Assembly (NCBI GenBank): GCA_030655715.1
Contig: JAUSPR010000239.1
Location: 1-8,796, forward strand
Length of the DNA: 8,796 nt
Origin: Thermoplasmata archaeon
GTDB lineage: Archaea; Thermoplasmatota; Thermoplasmata; SG8-5
Reading direction: 5' to 3'
A program made the position numbers and the translations under genes. The notes under the pieces were generated by a model. The model searched no databases, was not told the origin of the DNA, and worked only from the letters and a program-made list of their open reading frames with translations. Below are positions 1-6,100 of this stretch, one piece after another. Numbering within the stretch: the stretch's first letter is position 1; each line of letters opens with the position of its first letter.

Positions 1-2910
1 TTTGCAATGCTGGCAACCCCAGTGACGGCAGCAGCCCCACAGACCTGCGTCACGTTCATGGACGACGAAGCCGGCGGTTCTATGGCCAAGTATACCAACG
101 TCGCAGGAGACGAGGGATGGACAATGTATTGGACAGATCACTCGCAGAACGTGTTCAGTGGAAACCCTGCGCAGAGCTCGGTCTATGATTGGTATGCTGG
201 CCTACCGGATTACACAGAAGCAGACTTCATCATGGACAATTTGTATACTGATGCGGTAGATGGCTGGCTACTCAGCAGCCAAGTGACCATAATCTATGAA
301 AACGCCACAGGATATGTCGGTTGGACATACTGTGCAAACACAGGCACTGCATCGCCGAAGGAGTTCAACGAGCCTGCCTGTAAACTGTACCCGATTTCAA
401 CAGCATCGATAAGCGGCAGTGACATTGCACTGACATGGCCTGCCATAGCAATGGGGGCATTCTCGTACACACCTGACGCCTCCACGACATTGGCTGATGT
501 CAACGCCCAGTTGATGGGGTACGAGGTGTACAGGTCAACGACGAACGCAACCTGGAACGACAACGCAGCTATGGGAACTGTTTCCGGTGCCATAACTGAC
601 TGGACTCTGGTAGGCGGCTCGGCAGGAGCGCCCATCACGGGAACGAGCTGGACTGACACAGGAATATTGACCGGCAGTGGAAGCACTTACTACTATTCCA
701 CAAAATTGGTCTTTAGAGGTCTGACCTCTGCAGCCGTTTACGATAATCAGACGACCATGTACGGCGGTCAGGGCAGCAACGGGATCAACGACCCGATGGG
801 CACTTCGTTCCCGCCCGAAACCACACTCCTCACCGCGTGGAACCCAGTCGGTCTTGCCGGAGACACCACCAGCGAGTGGGTAACGCTGAACGCAACAATT
901 GATGAGCCGGATGGAACCGACACACTTCTTGCAGCCGAGTTCCGCGTAGATGGTGGAGCAGCACAGCCAATGGCCGCAGTTGATGGAACATTCGACGGAA
1001 TAACTGAAACAGTTACCGGAACATACAACTTCCCGGACGGACCGTTCGCTGAGGGCGCGCACACGTTCGAAGTGCGCGGCCAGGACAATGTCGACGGTTG
1101 GAACACAACATGGGTGAGCAGCACGTTCACCATAACGGACACAACCTCGCCATTAGGAGCATACCTCGCAGGTACCCCGGCGAACGGCGCAGACAGACAG
1201 GCTGGCGCAACTGTGGACGTCACAGCGAGATACACTGACTTCACCAACTTCTCTGTAGCAACACTGTTCTACTGGAACCAGAGTGAGGTAGCAAGGGCCA
1301 ACAACGTTACAATGACAGACTACGCATGGGACTGGGGCAGTTACATAGTTGACTTCACCGGCTCGTTTGCAGTCTGGGGCAGCGCCGGCGACGTGATAAC
1401 CTATGAGGTGGAGTTCGAGGATCTCGGAAACGCAGGAGCGAACCCGCCGACCGTGATCGCTCAGAGAACCATTGACGTCATCGCAGCAGCCACGACAGCA
1501 ACTGGGCCAGTGCCGATATACGGTACTGCATTGCAGTACGACGGAACACTCGCAGGCGGTTACCTGCCAGTTCCAATCCCTGGAGCAGTCGGAACAGTAG
1601 TCTGGTACAACAACACCATAAGCGCATGGACCACATCAGGCTTCACCGCTGACGGAGACGGCGACTACATCGTTGACATATACAATGTCACAGATGGTGG
1701 AACTGTATACGTCAACGTGACCAACAACCCGGTCTACGGCAACCTCGGCTGGAACTACACCATACTTGCAGCAGGCGTCGGCGGCGAATACGACCCGGTT
1801 AGACAGAATGTCACCTGCGGTATTCCGTACGACATCCGGATACTTCAGCCAGTTGCAAACGCAATCATACAGATTACCGCGCTGTTCACACTTGAATACG
1901 AGATAATCGACAGATTGTTAGTCCGCACACCAGGTTACTACACCTTCGCTGACGGCCTGTTCAACATGAGCGCTTGGCCCAGCCCGATGGCACCAAACAG
2001 CTATGTCGCTCCACCAGACACGCAATTCGACGGTATTGGCGGCGGAGACGGTGTTTACCTCGGCGTCAATGTCATGCAGATAAACTACCCAACAGGTCAA
2101 TGGTGGCTGAACGAGTCCGAGGGTGGACAGGTAGAACCGATTCCAAACCCGTACCTGACGCCATGGGGACAAATCTTCCTGGACCCGGCACTCTCCATAC
2201 CTCTCTGGTACAAGGACTGGCACAACATAAGCATCAACGTAACAGGTGGCGGATTTGACTGGTACTTGACCCAGGGATGGAACCTTGTATCCTGCCCGCA
2301 GAACGCAACCTTCGACATCAACGCAAACGCCTATTTCGACGCACAGGACGCAATGAACTGGACAAACACATACCTCTTTAACAACTGGGCGGTTTACGAC
2401 GGAGCACTCGCAATGGCCGACAGGACAGGACCCGGAGCATACATCACCTACCTCCTAGACACAGGCCTGGGCTTCGCAATCGACTCCACAAGCGGTTACT
2501 GGGTGTGGCTTGGTCTTGCAGGCCCGTATGTCATCCACTTCGATGCGGTCAACGCAACAACAACTGGCATGAACGTAACTGATGTAGCCGTGGCTGCAGG
2601 TTGGAACATGCTTGGATACCAGCACAACTTCACAATAACATGGGGATTCTTCCCATGGGCTTCTGACTTCACTGACGGAACCATAGCGGCCTTCCTGACA
2701 CACACATCATTTGGAGGTCTCAGGACAAAGCTTTCCGTCACACAGTGGACAACAGCCAAGTGGTACAACTCGTATGTTGTGGATGTGGGCTTCAACGGCG
2801 TTGTAGCCAAGGACTGGCAATGGATCTCCTCCTACTCGACACAACCAGGAAACGGTTTCTGGCTCTGGTCGGATGCTGGCGGAACCATGACCTACAGCAC
2901 CGTACTGTAA
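1..2910 (+). CDS. Large secreted multi-domain surface protein (FN3/Ig-like, C-terminal GWN repeats), 5'-partial
   Basis: The frame is open from base 1 to TAA at 2908-2910, so the gene starts upstream; the first Met codon is at 7. The first codons (FAMLATPVTAAA) look like the end of a signal peptide with an Ala-rich cleavage site, which would put the true start only a few codons outside. Modules by nucleotide: undefined N-terminal beta region (40-390), FN3-like (about 391-720, LTWPA then YEVYRS), Ig-like (about 808-1152), second Ig-like (about 1153-1485), carboxypeptidase-regulatory-like module beginning PIYG (1513-1845), an unassigned Trp-rich region (1850-2250), and two C-terminal GWN modules (2254-2907). 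About 22 N-X-S/T sequons, about 41 Trp, roughly 92 Asp/Glu against 22 Lys/Arg point to an acidic glycosylated exterior protein. No C-terminal membrane anchor or sorting signal is visible. Enzymatic activity is not evident; a structural or adhesive role is inferred. The exact family was not recognised. Confidence 0.93.
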   Translation, partial: FAMLATPVTAAAPQTCVTFMDDEAGGSMAKYTNVAGDEGWTMYWTDHSQNVFSGNPAQSSVYDWYAGLPDYTEADFIMDNLYTDAVDGWLLSSQVTIIYENATGYVGWTYCANTGTASPKEFNEPACKLYPISTASISGSDIALTWPAIAMGAFSYTPDASTTLADVNAQLMGYEVYRSTTNATWNDNAAMGTVSGAITDWTLVGGSAGAPITGTSWTDTGILTGSGSTYYYSTKLVFRGLTSAAVYDNQTTMYGGQGSNGINDPMGTSFPPETTLLTAWNPVGLAGDTTSEWVTLNATIDEPDGTDTLLAAEFRVDGGAAQPMAAVDGTFDGITETVTGTYNFPDGPFAEGAHTFEVRGQDNVDGWNTTWVSSTFTITDTTSPLGAYLAGTPANGADRQAGATVDVTARYTDFTNFSVATLFYWNQSEVARANNVTMTDYAWDWGSYIVDFTGSFAVWGSAGDVITYEVEFEDLGNAGANPPTVIAQRTIDVIAAATTATGPVPIYGTALQYDGTLAGGYLPVPIPGAVGTVVWYNNTISAWTTSGFTADGDGDYIVDIYNVTDGGTVYVNVTNNPVYGNLGWNYTILAAGVGGEYDPVRQNVTCGIPYDIRILQPVANAIIQITALFTLEYEIIDRLLVRTPGYYTFADGLFNMSAWPSPMAPNSYVAPPDTQFDGIGGGDGVYLGVNVMQINYPTGQWWLNESEGGQVEPIPNPYLTPWGQIFLDPALSIPLWYKDWHNISINVTGGGFDWYLTQGWNLVSCPQNATFDINANAYFDAQDAMNWTNTYLFNNWAVYDGALAMADRTGPGAYITYLLDTGLGFAIDSTSGYWVWLGLAGPYVIHFDAVNATTTGMNVTDVAVAAGWNMLGYQHNFTITWGFFPWASDFTDGTIAAFLTHTSFGGLRTKLSVTQWTTAKWYNSYVVDVGFNGVVAKDWQWISSYSTQPGNGFWLWSDAGGTMTYSTVL
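2254..2907 (+). repeat. Two tandem GWN...(Y/F)W(V/L)W modules at the C-terminus of the first protein
   Basis: The last ~218 residues split into two similar halves. The first opens with QGWNLVS (Trp codon at 2278) and closes with GYWVWLGLAG (Trp codon 2500). The second opens with AGWNMLG (Trp codon 2602) and closes with GFWLWSDAGG (Trp codon 2860). Each has a GWN(L/M) start and an aromatic W-x-W strand followed by Ala-Gly. Similar GWNLIS-type modules are known at the ends of many prokaryotic exported proteins, often next to Ig and FN3 domains. The sequence between the landmarks is diverged, so this is an old duplication. Function is unknown; surface or ligand binding is a guess from the exposed aromatic residues. 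Confidence 0.65.
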
Positions 2911-2932
2911 GCCTGAAACACGAAACAGGAAT

Positions 2933-2978
2933 GCCTGCGCGGAAACGCGCAGGCCCTCTTTACTTTTATTTACTTTTA
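2933..2978 (+). terminator. GAAA-tetraloop hairpin followed by tandem T-rich tract
   Basis: Positions 2933-2941 (GCCTGCGCG) and 2946-2954 (CGCGCAGGC) form a perfect 9-bp GC-rich stem closed by the loop GAAA (2942-2945), a stable GNRA tetraloop. A T-rich stretch follows at 2957-2977, in which the 10-mer TTTACTTTTA is repeated exactly at 2959-2968 and 2969-2978. It starts 22 nt after the stop codon of the upstream gene. Archaeal RNA polymerase terminates mainly on T-runs, so the T-tract could suffice and the hairpin may instead protect the mRNA 3' end. No mirror gene exists that would use it on the minus strand. Confidence 0.75.
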
Positions 2979-2992
2979 ACAAAATTTAAATA
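2978..2992 (+). promoter_or_regulatory. Candidate archaeal promoter: A-rich BRE plus TTTAAATA TATA box (distal)
   Basis: The sequence AACAAAA (2978-2984) followed by TTTAAATA (2985-2992) fits an archaeal BRE plus TATA arrangement. With the usual 22-27 nt to the start site, transcription would begin near 3012-3017, giving a leader of about 115 nt before the ATG at 3130. It lies just after the T-rich terminator tract, as expected for a separate transcription unit. The region is A+T-rich overall, so chance matches are likely and this must be weighed against the second box at 3008. Confidence 0.5.
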
Positions 2993-3003
2993 CTACACAT
3001 GAT

Positions 3004-3015
3004 AAACTATATATA
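3004..3015 (+). promoter_or_regulatory. Candidate archaeal promoter: AAAC plus TATATATA box (proximal)
   Basis: TATATATA at 3008-3015, preceded by AAAC (3004-3007), is an alternative TATA box for the downstream gene. The predicted start would be near 3035-3040, giving a leader of about 90-95 nt. That leader would still contain the inverted repeats at 3067-3109 and the ribosome binding site. The sequence cannot decide whether one or both boxes are used. Confidence 0.45.
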
Positions 3016-3066
3016 CTTCTTAATATTATACGTTAGTCATCTAAAAACAGTCAACGATGTCCCAAA

Positions 3067-3109
3067 TGTATCGCCGGGCAGATGATACAGTCTCTGGGGG
3101 CATCCTGGC
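3067..3109 (+). promoter_or_regulatory. Interlocking inverted repeats in the leader (possible RNA switch or pseudoknot)
   Basis: TGTATC (3067-3072) pairs perfectly with GATACA (3084-3089). Directly adjoining it, GCCGGG (3073-3078) pairs with CCTGGC (3104-3109) through five Watson-Crick pairs and one G-U. The two helices are interleaved, so they either exclude one another or form a pseudoknot. They lie in the leader upstream of the ribosome binding site. No named riboswitch class was recognised, and six-bp stems arise by chance, so this is only a candidate. Confidence 0.3.
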
Positions 3110-3119
3110 TATGTGCAAA

Positions 3120-3124
3120 GGTGA
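3120..3124 (+). promoter_or_regulatory. Ribosome binding site GGTGA that sets the start at 3130
   Basis: GGTGA is complementary to the conserved 3' end of archaeal 16S rRNA and ends 5 nt before ATG 3130. The in-frame upstream ATG at 3082 and GTG at 3121 lack such a site. ATGTG (3111-3115) can pair with CACAT (3127-3131), placing the GGTGA in an 11-nt loop and the AUG in the stem, so this small hairpin could influence initiation. Confidence 0.75.
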
Positions 3125-3129
3125 CACAC

Positions 3130-6100
3130 ATGTCAAAGAAAAACCTTGAAAATCAAGGCGATGGAGGAGGCAGGACAATGCAATGTCCGGTATGCGGCGA
3201 GGGAAATGCGCCCGATGCAGCAGTATGCATAGGATGCAGTTTCACTTTTGAAGCCGACAATCAGGGCAAAGCAAGTCCAAACATAGAGGAATCACCAATT
3301 GGGGATTCTGAAACCGGCTCTATTCTGTGCGACGAATGCGGCGCGGAACTGCCTGTCGGTACAGATGTTTGCTTCATCTGCGGTGCGGAAATGAATGTCC
3401 CGGAAACCGAAACGACGACAATTGAATCGCAACCGGAACCTGGACAATCCGATGAGGATTGGGACCCTGGTGTAGTGGGCGGAGATATTGTTCCGTCAAC
3501 AGAGGAAACACCGGAACTCGAGATTCCTGAAGAGGAGATGTCTCAAGAATCGGACATTTCTGACAGCGAGTTGCCATTGCCTGAAAAGATACCGCTTGGA
3601 GAGAATCAATTCCACTGCCCCTCATGTATGATACCAATTTCAATTGGTACATCCAAATGCACCGAATGCTGGGTGCAGATACCTGAGATGATAAGATGCC
3701 CGAAATGCGAATATGTTATTCCATTATCTTCGGAATCCTGCCCGGAATGCTTTGCCAAGCTCAAAGATGGAATAATTATCGATGATGAACCCGAGATGGA
3801 AGAACCATATATTCAAGAAGAACCACTGGACGAGCTGATGCCCCAGGAGGATACCGAGGAATTCATCGAGGAAATAACAGAGGTCTACGGAGTTGAATGT
3901 CCCTTCTGCAATGCAATTGCCAATGTGAGTGACGACATTTGCCCGGAATGCGGAATGCCACTCATCGAAGAAGATGAAACCGAGAAAAAACTGGCACCGA
4001 CTTATAAGACCCAGAAACCCGAACATGACTGGTATAGAATAATCGCAATCGGTGTGGTTGTTATTCTTCTGGTATCAGGAATTCTTCCGTTCGCCATACC
4101 CCTGCCAGGCGTTGACAGGGCTCAGATTCGCATTGACGGCGCATTCGGAGACTGGGATCAGGTCACAGGTCTGAATGACTCAGTGCTGAGCACTATGAAT
4201 CCAAATGTAGATATAATAAATTACAAGATGCTATCAGATTCATATAATCTATATATATACATCCAGGTTCAGGGAGAGGCCTTCGGCGATTTCGAAGGCA
4301 ATACCGCCCGAATGTTCCTTGACACTGACCAGAATGCTACAACAGGTTACAAAATAATGGGCATCGGTGCTGATTATCAAATTCGCGTTTTCGGTCATGA
4401 TGGTGTTGTGGAAAGTTCGTCCTGCCTGAAATTCGACAACTCAAGGCCGCAGAATGACTTCAACGGCTTTGTTTCTTCCTGTCCATCAGTTCCGCACACA
4501 GCCCAAACCGTTGAGGACTCGGACAAATTCGAGGTAAGGGTTGATCTGATAGATATTGATGTTTCAGCCACTGACCAGATAACCGGAGTATTCTACATGG
4601 CCGATTCTTTCGGCGAAAGTGATTATTCGGATACGCCATTAACGAACCTGGGCAGTCTGCTTTTCATCAAGCAGTCAAGCCTTGTTCCGGCAAGTGGAAT
4701 ATTAACTGGCTCTTCAGCCATGGCGCTTTCCCTTGAGATGAAGGCAATAGGGCCAACATTCAGCATAGTCAGTATGGCTGTTCCGGATTGCTCCGGAGCT
4801 TACACTGCCACAATGAACAATGGCGATGTACAGTTTGTGAATTTAACAACAAGTGCGGCAACGCTCGGCTCAGGCACCCTGATGGTCAGGGAAGCCGCTT
4901 CTGCGAACTTCGACGTTCCAGGTGTGGATATTGTAATAATCGGGCAGGGCGCATATGCCTATGCGAATGCCGCACCTGTTCTTGTGACAATAGACGGTGC
5001 GTTCGCTGACTGGGTTGGAAAAGGTCTCCCTCTGGGTGACCCGCAGGACGACCAGCTTGCCAAGAATGGCATTGATGCCATAGGTGATACCAGTCTAGAT
5101 ATGCTGAGCCAGACAACTGCTGTCGAAGACAATAAACTGAACATTCTGGTTGAAACTTCAGGCGAGATATTTGCCGGTATGTGGGTTCCCGAGATTGAGG
5201 AAACTTACGTGGATACCGTGACAGAAGAAACAAGGTCGACCGATCAACCGCAATCTTCCGATTATACTTATACACAACCTGAGGTCTCAAGGACCAGGGC
5301 TCCGGACATCCAAAGACCGACAGTCAAGCCGGTAAAATCCGGAGAAGGTGCCGTTAAGGTATTCATCGACGCTGATGGAGACACATCCACCGGATACTGG
5401 TTCGACGGCATAGGCGCGGATTACCTGCTGGAAGCGAAGGGCCAGGACGGAAAAGTAACGCAGACAACTTTGTCATCATTCTCGGGCTTGGACCGAAACG
5501 TTGAGGAATGGACAATTCAGACAGTGGACGCTCTCGGTGCCTCTTCAGGTTCAAGAGTTGAGATTGCAGTACCTTACAGCATATTTGGCACGGATGTCCT
5601 GAACAATGCCACAGCCAAAATCCAGCTTGTTGACTGGAACATGAACGGCGACAAATCCGATATCTCGGCCTGGGACATTTTCGAAACTGGCACAAGACGC
5701 GGGACAAGAGCGGATTCCCCGCCCCACATGATAATCGGTAAATTGACATATGACGGTTCCACATTGGTACACGGTGAAACTGTTGTGGCAAGGGATACTG
5801 ACAGCAATGAATTGGCAACCTTCATTACATATACTGACCCATTGGCCACAGGTTCCAGCTATGCATTCAATTTCCTCGGCGCTGAAGGATCGACGATTGA
5901 CCTCTATGGCACGAACGGTACATCGTACGGAACTACCTCCGTGGTTTATCCAGCGAGCAATTCCATTGTAGTCGCACCTGTAATGACCATGTCAAGCAGC
6001 TCCGGATATGCGCCGACCAATTTCAACGTCAAGAATCTCGCCCCTTCCGGAACTGATGTCATAAACCTTACTTGGACTCATCCTTCAAATCCGTCTTACT

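Larger units (their letters stand above)
2911..3129. other. Intergenic region with terminator, promoter and leader signals
   Basis: This is the only gap between genes, 219 nt. Its first 70 nt hold a strong hairpin plus T-rich tract. The middle is A+T-rich with two TATA-like boxes. The last ~65 nt are GC-richer and carry inverted repeats and the ribosome binding site of the downstream gene. A small 30-codon ORF (3057-3149) lies in the leader, overlapping the downstream start in another frame. No tRNA, no recognised riboswitch class and no insertion-sequence ends were seen. Confidence 0.85.

Noticed and set aside
294..1247. Several minus-strand frames of 130-175 codons opposite the first gene
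   Set aside because: They overlap one another and the strong plus-strand gene, have no domains or start signals, and arise from the scarcity of stop complements in AAC/GAC-rich coding sequence.
1974..2258. Plus-strand 94-codon frame inside the first gene
   Set aside because: Out of frame with the gene, Arg-rich low-quality composition, no ribosome binding site.
3082..3129. Upstream in-frame starts ATG 3082 and GTG 3121 for the giant protein
   Set aside because: Neither has a suitable ribosome binding site; ATG 3130 has GGTGA at the right distance, and the added residues do not resemble the rest of the N-terminus.
3061..3129. Known riboswitch (for example a GEMM-type c-di-GMP switch) in the leader
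   Set aside because: The conserved core sequences of the classes I know are not present; only unclassified inverted repeats are seen.
3724..4026. Minus-strand 100-codon frame rich in Phe/Leu that looks membrane-like
   Set aside because: It mirrors the Glu-rich linkers of the zinc-ribbon region (GAA read backwards gives TTC), so the hydrophobicity is an artefact.
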